From contig CM044496.1 in NCBI GenBank assembly GCA_024364805.1, positions 53,068,961-53,089,395 on the forward strand: 20,435 nucleotides of DNA, in the 5' to 3' direction. Under the pieces are notes generated by a model. That model worked only from the letters and a program-made list of their open reading frames with translations, was not told the DNA's origin and made no database searches. A program made the translations under genes and the position numbers. This document shows, one piece after another, positions 11,143 to 20,170 of the stretch; position 1 is the first letter of the stretch; the number at the start of each line of letters is the position of its first letter. The DNA is from Euprymna scolopes. Taxonomy: Eukaryota > Mollusca > Cephalopoda > Sepiida > Sepiolidae.

Positions 11143-11301
11143 TCTCTCGCTCTTTCTATGTCTTTTTTCTCTCTTTCTCTTAATCTCCCTTCTTTTCTCT
11201 TTCACTCTCTCTTTTTTCTCTTATTCTCTTTCACCATCTTTTTTTCCTTTCTCTCTAAGTTTCTCTCCTTTTCTCTCTCTCTCTCCTTCTCTCCCTCTCT
11301 A
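11143..11301. repeat. Long polypyrimidine (CT/T-rich) tract
   Basis: About 160 bases in which the plus strand is nearly all C and T, mixing CTCT, TTTT and CCTT with few purines. The open frame across it (11116-11421, Ser/Leu/Phe-rich) is a by-product of composition. Confidence 0.85.
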
Positions 11302-11984
11302 ATAAGGTGCAAATTTATAATCGGATGCCGTAGAAACAGGTCGACTATAAGAATGAGCCGTATTTCTCTGGGAAGCAAACAGAACCAGCGATGTTACAGT
11401 TTAAGAATTAACGTAAATTGAATTCAAGAGAAATTCAACGGTAACTGTAACTTGGAGACGTGCGAGGAAACATGTCTAAAATAGAAAATCGGTTTCTCGA
11501 ATTCGACAGAAACCAACCATGAAATAATATTAGGAAGCAGCTGCGTTCTTTCTGTAAAACGAAAACTGCACCCGATCACCATCTCATACTTTTCGCACGG
11601 ATAAGTAAGCAGGCGTGAACGTTAGATACTTTCAAGACTTTAAATCAATGATGGTCATACGTTTAAAGCATCCTTTCCTAAAAATAGATCAACGCTTAAA
11701 CAAGATGTATTAGATCTTTAATGTTATCTTCATTGTATGGCTAGTTAAATTTATTGTTATAACCGCTAAAGGATTGTTTTCAACGGGACACGTCAAATAT
11801 TTCAACTATTTTGGCTTGTTATTGCAGAAAATAGAAAAATCGTATACGAAAATCACAATTAATGTACTCTCAATTCGACAAAAAAAAACATCTCGAGTCT
11901 ACAGAGTTTCATAAAAATGTTTCTCAATTTTTGAGATGAGGATAACTGTTCTGATTTCGAGCATTATTCTTTCAGCATTTCCTT
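11302..11984. other. Non-coding stretch
   Basis: No gene, RNA or transposon motif recognised. It lies between the polypyrimidine tract and the K-like segment. Confidence 0.55.
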
Positions 11985-12030
11985 CCATGTAACCTCCGAC
12001 TACTTCAAGCGTATCTGTTATATTGTGCAT
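11985..12030 (+). repeat. Partial copy of repeat K (K0)
   Basis: CATGTAACCTCCGACTACTTC and the following GTATCTGTTA match the left part of K2 (GATGCAACCTCCGACCTTCTTC, then GTACTTTGTTA). The match stops at the (TA)n tract that borders LINE C. Short, so only moderately supported. Confidence 0.4.
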
Positions 12031-12033
12031 AAC

Positions 12034-12034
<1 letters not shown>

Positions 12035-12097
<63 letters not shown>
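12035..12097. repeat. (TA)n microsatellite at the 3' end of LINE C
   Basis: About 31 TA units directly abut the 3' terminus of the minus-strand LINE C. They occupy the place where sister copy B carries an A-tail. Confidence 0.95.
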
Positions 12098-12101
<4 letters not shown>

Positions 12102-14310
12102 ACATTTTCACCCCAAACAAGACACATTGCCACTTTGGTGTAGGGGGCTACTATCAGGGGCAGCAACTGCTGGGGCACTATCTTGGGATTTGGGCAGCAA
12201 GATGTCGGTTCACGTTACACTTGAACTTCTGCATGTCAGTACAGTAAGGGAAGCAGGGATCTGGAATGGAATTCCAGAATCTAGCGCTGCTGGGGAAGAA
12301 ACTACTGGACTAGACAGATCTTTTACATCTAGGGATCTCTACTGTGTGGGTGTAGGATTTAGCTGGCTGTCGGGTTTGTCGAGGGTGTCTACGTCGTGGG
12401 GGCACAAGTGTCTGCAGTTCGTCAGAGCATTCACCATTAAAATACTTGTAGAACAGGCAGAGGGATGCAACGTTTCGTCGATGAGACAGAGGTTGAAGCT
12501 TAGATGCCAGTTTAGGGTCTATCAGATTGGCGACTCTCTTTTGAACCTTGTCTAGGAGCGAGAGACTAGTAGCAAATGCACCAGCCCAAATGTGACAGCA
12601 ATACCCCATACCTTGGCGAATGGTGGCCTTATAGAGGTGCAGGATACTGTCAGGTGTTAATAGTTTTCTAGCACGGTAGAGAGCGTCTACCTTCTTCGCA
12701 GCGGCCCTGGCAATGCTTTCAATATAATTGTTCCAACTCACGTTTCCAGTGAACGTTAGGCCAAGCAGTTTGAAAGATGTATTCTCAGACACGGAGTCAC
12801 TGGCCATTGCTATTGGTGGTAGAGAAGGTTTCTTGGAATTATTGAAGGAAACCAGTTTATTCTTGGCAGCATTGAATGTGACCATCCATTTATGTCCCCG
12901 ATTCCACTATAGATTGGAAGTCATCCTGTAGTGATTTTGCCATTTCTTTAGTTATGTGTTCATTTTTTTCCTGCCATGCCTGTTATAGAGTGTGGTATCA
13001 TCAGCATATATACCCATCTCAGAGGCAGTTTTGTCGGGGAGGTCATTAATAAATATTAGGAACAATAGCCGTCCAAGGATAGACCCCTGAGGCACTCCCG
13101 CATTTATATCACACTGTTTAGATGTATGACCGTCGAGGACAACCTGGATTTTTCTCTTATCTAAGAAGGATTTAATTATGTTAAGTATTCTACCAGTGAT
13201 ACCGTATGATTTAATTTTCCTGAGGAGATCCTCATTCCATACCCTGTCAAAAGCCTTAGATATATCTAGAGCTACCGCTCTGCCCTCCCTCGCTTTGTCC
13301 AGTGAATCGTATATACGTTCAGTGATTACAGTGAGGATGTCTGCTGTGGAACGGGCTTGTCTAAATCCATATTGTTTGTTAGTCAGAAGTTTAGTATCTG
13401 TAAGGTGCCGGACTAGAGCTTGGTTTATTATGGTCTCAAATATTTTGGCGAAAAGCGGGAGGAGGCTAATGGGGCGATAATTTGATGGGTCAGTTCTTTT
13501 GCCAGAATTCTTGAATACTGGTACCACAGAAGCAGATTTCCAACAGCCCGGAAAGCAAGATTCATTAAGGCAATTGTTGTAGAGTTTGGGGAGAACTGGA
13601 GCTACTTCGGCTGAGCACTTTTTTAATAGCACAGCTGGGATGAGATCAGGTCCACATGTTTTTGAAGTGTCAAGGTTTTTTATGATAGCCTGAGCAGGGG
13701 TGATTTTTAGATCGTCTAGCGTTGCGTCTGTCCGCAAAGGAAAGTTAGGCACAGGGGGTGGTTGGGAAGGTCCAGTGTGGAGGCAAACCTGCTGGCAAGC
13801 ATATTAGCCTTGTCGGTTGCTGAGCAAACAACCTCGTGATTGTTGGTTAGTGGGGGAATTGTTGATTGCCCATTATTTACTACACTGTTGTAGATTTTCC
13901 AGAAGTCACGATTTCCTAATTTTTGTGCTTCGATGCGTTTTTTAGTGGTTTCAGTAAATTCTCTCTTAGCTGTCGCTATTTCTTTCTTAACGTTACTTCT
14001 AGCTTCTATATACTTCTGTTTGTTTGAACTGGACTTATGTCGGTTAAATCTGCGGTATGCATGCTGCCTTTGCGCAATGGCAGTTGCGCAAGTGGGGAGA
14101 GTTGGGCTTGCATAAAATTTCCGCATGGGAACATGTGCTTCAACTGCTGTTTTGAACCATTCGATGGTCTCATTTGCGCACTGTTCAGTAGGAAGAGAAA
14201 AAATATTTTCCCATGGGGCATCTCTGATAAGATCTCTGATGGCTTCCCAGTCAGCTTTTTTATAATATCTCGTTGTTTTGAGCACTGGCTCTTCAGGTCT
14301 ACTGGTAATT
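12098..14310 (-). mobile_element. LINE C (jockey-like), best-preserved copy, 5'-truncated
   Basis: Running leftwards, the element covers the pre-RT linker, the whole RT, the C-terminal domain and the 3' untranslated region. The 3' end has TTGTTTGGGGTGAAAATGT and then AATAAT(AT)n. The upstream apurinic-like endonuclease domain expected in this class is missing. Recognisable coding sequence starts at about 14303 with PEEPVLKTTRYYKKADWEAI and is preceded by unrelated DNA, so the copy is 5'-truncated, as is usual for LINEs. It is the same family as B on the other strand, and as D and H. The right flank (ATGACGTGTATATATACG, about 14325) resembles the left flank (ATAACGTATATATATA, from 12029), a possible degenerate target-site duplication. 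Confidence 0.9.
12178..14303 (-). pseudogene. ORF2 remnant of LINE C: near-complete reverse transcriptase plus C-terminal domain
   Basis: Three long open pieces cover 14285-13716, 13752-12952 and 12885-12310. The first is a pre-RT region with RRFNRHKSSSNKQKYIEARS and NRDFWKIYNSVVNNGQSTIP. The second is the RT: SNYRPISLLPLFAKIFETII, YGFRQARSTADILTVI, motif A AVALDISKAFDRVW (about 13277-13238), motif B INAGVPQGSILGRLLFLIF and motif C YADD (13008-12997). The third is the C-terminal domain with SWNNYIESIARAAAKKV and LQPLSHRRNVASLCLFYKYF. Small frame changes separate the pieces near 13740 and at about 12900-12960. A TAG at 12312-12310 sits where a Tyr codon is expected, and the family stop is at 12180-12178. 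The catalytic Asp residues are all present, so decay is recent compared with A, D or E. Motif B has GRLLF where B has GPLLF. Confidence 0.85.
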
Positions 14311-14344
14311 TACAGTCATCTATATGACGTGTATATATACGTGT

Positions 14345-15519
14345 CTTCATCTAATTCTAGCTAGCGTTAAAATCGTCTATCTAATATTCGTTGTGTGCTT
14401 ATATACATTTAAACACAATTCATGACGAAACAATAATATACGTAAATACTTTTACAGCAAAAATGGAAAATAACATCAATTTGTCCTGTCAATATTTGGC
14501 CAATAAGGAAACATTTATGGTTCATCTTGTATTTTGTCTTGACAGAAAGCTGCAATGAAAATTCTCCCTAAGAACAACAATTTCGGCCACTTTTCCCCCC
14601 TGTTGGAAAGTTAGTCCCAGATTCCTAGATTTGATATACGTTGGATACCCCCCACTGGTGGTCTGAGACATTACGATCGATCAGCTCCATAACTTTAACT
14701 ACTTCAAGCTCTGAACACTAACTTATTTTCACCTATCTAAAAAAAACATATCCTCTCATCAGTGACGCTATTAGTATCCATTATTAAGATAATCACCTGA
14801 TAAATTTTCATGACATAATTTCTAAGTTGTCAACTAAATTGCCATGATAAGATTTTTAACTTAATATTCCTGGTAACTAATAAATGTAAACAAATATCTT
14901 AATATTTTCATTATTCTAAAACATATTTTAGCTGACAAAATTTGTTGTCTTTAATAATTATAATCGTCGACCAGCGCACGTTCCGGCGTTGTCCAGTCAA
15001 AATCCAACATATTTTATCAAATTCAGGAATTTTTCTGTCAAACTCGGGAATCTGCACAGATTTATTAAACCTCGTATTGTAAGCCATGAGTTGGTAGATG
15101 CCATGTAATTCATAATTTTAATCTCAGTATCGCCTGGGTTTACGATTGAATCTACAATTTCCAGAGGAGCGTATCTTAGAACCGAATTTACTTAGTATTT
15201 TGTCCATAACATTATTTAATATTTCATAGTTGTGATCATTTCGATGTTTGTTATTAAGTCGATTCACAAGTCGGGTGGGTTTCGAGATATTGAGATTATA
15301 GCTATATAGCACACAGGCAACTAATTATAAGGTGTATGACTTATTAGTAGAAATCATCCCGAATACATACAAGTATAAGTGACATCGTTTGCACAGTTCT
15401 CAGAAAATCGCTTCTCACACGTGATTTTGAGGTACGTCCGGGCACCATAAAAGTAGGTTGATGGAGGGAGTGGGCAGAAGCGTTAACATCTGTGTAGAGT
15501 GACCATCGCCAGGCTTTTT
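14345..15519. other. Non-coding stretch with an unassigned GC-richer patch
   Basis: No gene recognised. The patch at about 14580-14720 is richer in GC, with runs of C and an internal CCACTGGTGG, and could be part of a repeat that I cannot name. The open frame 15124-15312 (minus) has no recognised domain. Confidence 0.5.
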
Positions 15520-15660
15520 CGAACTTGTTTACATTGTATTTGAAGGCAACGATATTGTAGTCGGTAAAAAAAGCCAGTAGAAAGTGTTCCATAGGCAGGC
15601 AGTTCCAAGAAAGAAGCGAACAGACCTGTTTAGAGCGAACATCGTCGAGCGATTCAGACT
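15520..15660 (-). mobile_element. LINE fragment I: 3' coding end of an E-family element
   Basis: On the minus strand one frame gives SVRFFLGTACLWNTFY and the neighbouring frame TDYNIVAFKYNVNKF. Together these correspond to the closing part of a jockey-like ORF2 (FFPRTARLWNS...ADYNI...FKSNVNKF), shared with fragments E and F. A frame change separates the two blocks. Sequence further left (to 15344) stays open but no longer resembles the family. Confidence 0.65.
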
Positions 15661-16571
15661 TTTACGATTCAGCTTGTTTATAAGTGATATAAATGAAAAC
15701 ACTCAAGAAAGCCAATACGAAAACGCACAACACTAACGAACAAATACAATGCGCCCCACCCCAAGAAGTTTATTGATTTTTAAAGTATTTTAAAATACCT
15801 TCGATTTAATACCCCAAAAAATTTACTTTGAAAACGTACAAAATATTTACATTATATACAGCTATTATTTGTATTTTCGTGAACAACAGCAACGTCACAA
15901 AGTTTTTACCGTTATATTCCTGTAATGTAGTCCGGCTTTGCCATTGAATGACGACTCACGAGTCGAGTTAGTATTTTTAGCCGTGATGTGGGCGTGAAGT
16001 CACGGAATGGATGAATGTATGGAATAAATATCGGAAAGAAGAGAGAAAAGAAGAAGAAGAAGAAGAAGAAGAACAACAACAACAACAACAAGATGAAGAC
16101 GCGTTGCGATTGGGAAGTTATACTCGACAAGCACGATAGTCTCATCCTCTTACTACTTCGAAAGCGAACCGGCTAGCCTGACAACTGCCTGGTGATGTGT
16201 ACTGAGAGTTGACTGTGTGTTGTCGTGTATTCAAGGCCGGCAATATAACAACAACGTTACATTTCTAGTCTATTAAGCCTGCTTTTAATCGTAATCAGAA
16301 CTCCATGAAGACCTAATATAACAGCTTGCAAAATAATAGAGATAAATAAAAGTGTCGTGGAAACAGACCGAAACATTTCAGACATGTAAATAACATTTTA
16401 TGTCTCAAATATTATCAGAAATAAAATGTTTCTGTTAAGTACATCAGGTTTTTATACCCAGAAATAATTAGGTTAGTCGCGATATCTAGGCATATTATAT
16501 CTCTGCAGTTTTCGGATGAGGATGGAACTTTGTATTATTTGGATTACTCGGACTACTGCTCTTAGTTGAGT
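15661..16571. other. Non-coding stretch with one microsatellite
   Basis: No gene recognised. It holds the AAG/AAC microsatellite at 16035-16091 and a GC-richer patch at 16130-16250 with no motif I can name. Confidence 0.55.
16035..16091. repeat. Compound microsatellite (AAG)n then (AAC)n
   Basis: Imperfect GA-rich sequence leads into about eight AAG units and then about seven AAC units. It accounts for the Leu/Phe-rich minus-strand open frame at 15912-16145. Confidence 0.95.
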
Positions 16572-16870
16572 GTTATTTTCACGTTATTTCAGATGTAATT
16601 TCCGACTTTTTTCACATATATCTTTTCGATCTATGGATTTTTTTCTGTCGAACATCGCAACTAGCAGAAAATTCCGAACAACCCTTTATTTAACCTATTC
16701 ATTTATTCGCTCCGTCAGCCATGACCGGAAAATACTCTTAATTAATAATAATAGGTGATAGAGTTTTATTCTTATTATCGCCCTCGGTAGAAATTAAACC
16801 TTAAACTCCCAGAAGAGTACATTATTCTTCGTGCGTTAAGCCACGAGTTCTTGCTACACCCGTGGATTAA
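16572..16870 (+). repeat. Unnamed dispersed repeat K, copy K1
   Basis: K1 and K2 (19781-20170) share a series of diverged blocks in the same order and orientation. The blocks are TTTTCAC-ACGTT, GATG-AA--TCCGAC-TT-TTCA, CTTTT-GTCGAA, CCCTTTATTTAA, CGTTCC/CGCTCC-TCAG-CATGAC, AAATTAAACCTTAAACTCCCAGAAGAGT (ATTTAATCTTCAACCTCCAGAAGAGT in K2), and TGCG or ACGC followed by an AC-rich end. I see no coding capacity, terminal inverted repeats or polymerase III promoter, so the class is unknown. Confidence 0.55.
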
Positions 16871-17055
16871 ATAAAGGGTTTCGTTCGAAATTCCGTACAT
16901 TTCCAAGTTCGACAAGATACGCAAAAAAAGGTCAGTGATTACATCAGCTGAGACTCTGTGAGACTAACGATCAAATTATGGACAATCGCTCGAATCGCCT
17001 TAATACAAACTAGGCACACGATCTTGAAATTCTATTGTTTCTTGGTGGAATAAAA

Positions 17056-17215
17056 CAAAAAAAAGTTTTTTTTTTAATTATTTTACTCTAGATCCCAAAC
17101 AAAGTATATTGCTACCCAGACGTAGGGTTACTGTTGACATTTCTGCATGTCAAGGTATCTGGGAACAAAGACTGGTAAATCGAGGAGAGAAGCTGTTAGA
17201 TAATAAACCTCTCCT
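17056..17215 (-). mobile_element. LINE fragment H: 3' terminus of a B/C-family element
   Basis: Read on the minus strand, the family's final blocks are present in degraded form: CTAGATGTAGGAGAG (C: CTAGATGTAAAAGAT), GACATGCAGAA, GTAACCCTACGTCTGGGTAGC, and the terminal CTTTGTTTGGGATC, followed by A-rich sequence at about 17056-17075. Only the last 120 bases or so of the element remain. Confidence 0.6.
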
Positions 17216-17424
17216 ACATCTAGTCACCAGTACATTGAATAGAATTTCTCTGATCTTATTTTTACCTTCGAATTGGTCTCTTTGTTCAATCTAATTTCTC
17301 TATTTGAAGAAATTGCATATTTCCGCATTTTGCATTCTAACTCTATATTATTCTAATGTATGTTTACACAAAGTATGTCTTTTATTGAATAAATCTAACG
17401 ATTAATTCGCATTGTCAGTCATGA

Positions 17425-17700
17425 AAACACTGAACAGGAAGAGCCTAGCAGTTTGAGGGTAAAATGTCCAACAGAATAAAGCGTTCTTGCATTTAAGAGT
17501 AAAGGGGTGGGATTTCGCTGCTTGTCGGGTTAATCGGAAATTTCAAGGTCGAGTGAGCATATGTGCTATGAGTTCTTCGGAAAACATTCTGCTCGAGTAA
17601 TTGCAAAACAGGCAGTGGAAGGATACATTACGGTGATGAGACAAAAGTTGGAGTTTTCATTTTTTACAAAGTAGTTGCCTCTTATCAAGGCCCGGGGACA
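17425..17700 (-). mobile_element. LINE fragment G (B/C family, internal 3' part)
   Basis: Minus-strand reading in shifting frames gives SNFCLITVMYPSTACFAIT and TRQAAKSHPFTLKC, matching the LSHRRNV...LCLFYKYF and RQPAKSYTHTVEIPRCK regions of C. It overlaps H in family coordinates, so G and H are separate insertions. Ends are approximate. Confidence 0.55.
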
Positions 17701-17952
17701 CTCGAGGATAAGGGTTAATGCGTGTTCTGTAGTCATTGGGAAATTAACGTTACATTTGTCAGGGAATAAGGAAGAGAATTAAAAAATATAGCTATTCGAG
17801 GGAAGATACTATTAGAGTTGAAAGCCTTCAGTCTTTTACGGAACTAAACAGTTAAAGGGGTGTGGTTTTGTTGCTAAGCGGATCGTCGGGGATACGTACG
17901 TCGAGGGGCACAAATGCCGTGAGTTCATGAGAACACTATACATAAAAATAAT
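17701..17952 (-). mobile_element. LINE fragment D' (B/C family)
   Basis: Minus-strand C-terminal coding and start of the 3' untranslated region of a B/C/D-family element. Positions 17747-17952 are nearly identical to 18663-18869 inside D. Left of 17747, the match to D ends, but weak family-like blocks continue (TTGGGAAA, then GTGTTCTGTAG). It sits between G and E in the same orientation. Confidence 0.6.
17747..17952. repeat. Near-identical direct repeat, copy 1
   Basis: Matches 18663-18869 over about 206 bases with one single-base length difference and two adjacent substitutions by direct comparison. The similarity falls off sharply on both sides. Confidence 0.95.
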
Positions 17953-18004
17953 GTAGTAGTGGAAATTTGGTAAATTGGATTACTTAAAGAGAAGAATCAT
18001 CACA

Positions 18005-18587
18005 AAATTGTTTACGTTGGACTTGAAGACGAGGATATTGTAGTCAGCTGGAAAGCAGGCAAACAGAACAGAATTCCAGAGGCGGGAAGTTCTACAAAAG
18101 AAGCTTTTTTCATAGAATCCATATTTGGGTTTAGGCACGGATAAAGAGTGGGGTAAATTATTGATAGGAGTTTTAGAAAGACGGTGTTTTTAGTGAAAGT
18201 TTAGCAAAAGGGGGCCATTAACGAGAACTTGCCATGACAATAACGATATAACAGAGACAGGGTGATAAAGTCTCCTCTGTTGGAAAAATGTTGTAGGTAA
18301 GAGAAAAGGGCATGTCCTACTAAGCTACGAAGTCGGTGTTTAACTCTGTCAAGACAGGATAGGCACTCTGAACAGCTTCTGTCTAGCTGTGGCAACAGTT
18401 CTCTATCTCAGGACGTACTTGGCTCTTATACATGTAGAGAATTTCATCTGCAGTGAAGTATGTAATGGGGCGGAAAAAGGATCCAACGACTTTTCCAGCG
18501 ACCTTGGCAACGGATTTGATATACGTGTTCCATTTCAGATCAGGAGTAAAAATCAAGTCCAGAAGCTTGTCAAGATATTTTTTACTC
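18005..18587 (-). mobile_element. LINE E, 3' part (jockey-like, second family)
   Basis: Minus strand, starting at the junction with D: YLDKLLDLIFTPDLKWNTYI, SVAKVAGKVVGSFFRPITYF, ILYMYKSQVRPEIENCCHS, then LDRVKHRLRSLVGHALFS, GDFITLSLLYRYCHGKF, and near 18130-18005 YEKSFFCRTSRLWNSV and CFPADYNILVFKSNVNNF. These are the thumb and C-terminal domain of a jockey-like ORF2 down to its natural end. Several frame changes break it. The upstream part of the same element lies on the far side of D (19245-19570). Fragments F and I are 3' ends of the same family. Confidence 0.75.
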
Positions 18588-19244
18588 ACCCTCACCCCAA
18601 ACAAAACATATGGGGCTACTAATTTGGACCATGCCTAAGAAAGATTAACAAGATGTGGGTTTACGTTACATTTGTCAGGGAATAAGGAAGAGAATTAAAA
18701 AATATAGCTATTCGAGGGAAGATACTATTAGAGTTGAAAGCCTTCAGTCTTTTACGGAACTAAACAGTTAAAGGGGTGTGGTTTTGTTGCTAAGCGGATC
18801 GTCGGGGATACGTACGTCGAAGGGGCACAAATGCAATGAGTTCATGAGAACACTATACATAAAAATAATTGTAAAATAGGCACAGGTATGCAAGATTGGA
18901 GCGATGGAACAGGAGTTGTATGTTAACAAAGCGGGACCTATTGGATTGGAGATATGTTTACCATATCCAAAACAGAGAGACGTGATAGATGCACCAGCCC
19001 AGCTGTTGCAACAATACTTAATGCATGGGAAAATGTAGGCCTTGTAAAGGTATAGAATACTCTCGGGTGTGAGTAGGTTTCTAGCACGATAGAGAGAGCA
19101 CACCTTTCTTGTAGCAGCATTCGCATTGTCCTCAATGTAGTTGTTCCAATTCATATTTCTGTAAATGTTAAGCCGAGGAGTTTGAAGGAAGAATTCTCAG
19201 GTAGGATGTTATTTGCCATAGATATCAATGGTTGGAGAGGCTTC
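18588..19244 (-). mobile_element. LINE D (B/C family), 5'-truncated, inserted inside LINE E
   Basis: Minus strand from 19244: KPLQPLISMANN, SSFKLLGLTF, then MNWNNYIEDNANAATRKVCS, RARNLLTPESILYLYKAYIF, CIKYCCNSWAGASITS and NPIGPALL (19154-18930), ending in the degraded 3' untranslated region with GTAGCCCC and TTTTGTTTGGGGTGAG plus A-rich tail (to about 18584). It starts in mid-ORF2, typical of 5' truncation. Both neighbours are pieces of E, so D inserted into E. Short similar sequences at the two junctions (TTTTACTC at 18580-18587 and TTTTCTC at 19245-19251) are a plausible target-site duplication. The usual LSHRR block and part of the 3' untranslated region are altered or missing. Confidence 0.75.
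18663..18869. repeat. Near-identical direct repeat, copy 2 (inside LINE D)
   Basis: Partner of 17747-17952. Here the block is continuous with coding sequence of D on its right (the frame runs on into 18870-19154), so this copy sits in its natural element context. Confidence 0.95.
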
Positions 19245-19570
19245 TTTTCTCAAGACAAAGCCATACATTTCAATTGATGCCAGACGGGGGTAAGAGCGTT
19301 GCTGATGTAAAGAAAGATGGAAGCTTGATTTTAAATAAATTAAAAATAATCAATCACTTTTTCCCCATTGCACCACGCTCTCAAAGTCTAAAGAGAGAAT
19401 CGAAGAGATCTTATTCATTTACGGCCTTTGAAATTTTGTCATAGATGGTCGTGTCGTCAGCATAAATATTTAGGAATAATATGAGAAAGTGACTTGGGAT
19501 AGATTTCTGGGGGACTCCAGCATCAATACTGTGAGCTTCTGATTCCTGCCTATCATCCACTGCTCTTATA
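19245..19570 (-). mobile_element. LINE E, 5' part (RT motifs B and C)
   Basis: Minus strand: SIRAVDDRQESEAHSIDAGV followed by PQ (motif B, about 19560-19495), a shortened FLILFLNI stretch, motif C YADD (19464-19453) then TTIY, a damaged ESVVQWGKK-like block, and ending TLLPPSGIN, a stop, then NVWLCLE at the junction with D. The sequence leading into motif B (GRQSE-HSINAGVPQGS in related elements) differs from that of B and C, which marks it as the other family. The element is 5'-truncated near 19570. Confidence 0.7.
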
Positions 19571-19584
19571 GAGGAGGAATGTGA

Positions 19585-19670
19585 TATATAAATATATAAA
19601 GCAATCGAATATTATATATATACATACATATATATTATATACAAAGAGAGAGAGAGAGTGAGAGAAATAA
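19585..19670. repeat. Degenerate TA/CATA and GA simple repeat
   Basis: TATATA and CATACATA stretches pass into a short (GA)n run at about 19646-19665, directly right of LINE E. Confidence 0.85.
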
Positions 19671-19780
19671 TACATAAATAGATAAGCAATTGACTTAATA
19701 ATAGCAGTGCAATTATTAATTGTACTTATACAGCAATTTTCATGACAACAGCATGAAAATTACTGTTTTCATATTAAGCC

Positions 19781-19878
19781 CGATTTTCACAACGTTTTAG
19801 TTGATGCAACCTCCGACCTTCTTCAGGTGTACTTTGTTAAACTTGAGTATCTTTTTGTCGAATTCGGTAATCTCTCTC

Positions 19879-19936
<58 letters not shown>

Positions 19937-20170
19937 AATTTGAGTACATGCACGTATTTTCGAACGGACCCTTTATTTAATCCGCGGAAATGGCATATTC
20001 TCGTTCCCTCAGACATGACTAATTCAAAATCCTCAATAATTCTCACTTGAATTTTGAGAGTCGTACGCACTAAATATTTAATCTTCAACCTCCAGAAGAG
20101 TGTAACTGACAACTGAGTTTTACCAAATACTTTACGCACTACACCACTGGTACTTGCGGACTGAAGAAAA
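19781..20170 (+). repeat. Unnamed dispersed repeat K, copy K2, split by a CT microsatellite
   Basis: Counterpart of K1 (see 16572-16870 for shared blocks). K2 contains the (CT)n tract at 19871-19935 at a place where K1 has unrelated short sequence, so the microsatellite arose or expanded inside this copy. The open frame 19837-20202 (minus, Arg-Glu repeats) is microsatellite translation. Confidence 0.55.
19871..19935. repeat. (CT)n microsatellite
   Basis: CT run of about 30 units with one TTCC interruption near its start. Confidence 0.95.

Noticed and set aside
12025-12555. 176-codon plus-strand open frame
   Set aside because: Antisense to LINE C and starting in the (TA)n tract; the minus-strand reading has clear RT homology.
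14940-15080. A further copy of repeat K
   Set aside because: A few shared words (a TTTTTCTGTCAAACTCGGGAAT-like stretch) but no ordered set of blocks as in K1 and K2.
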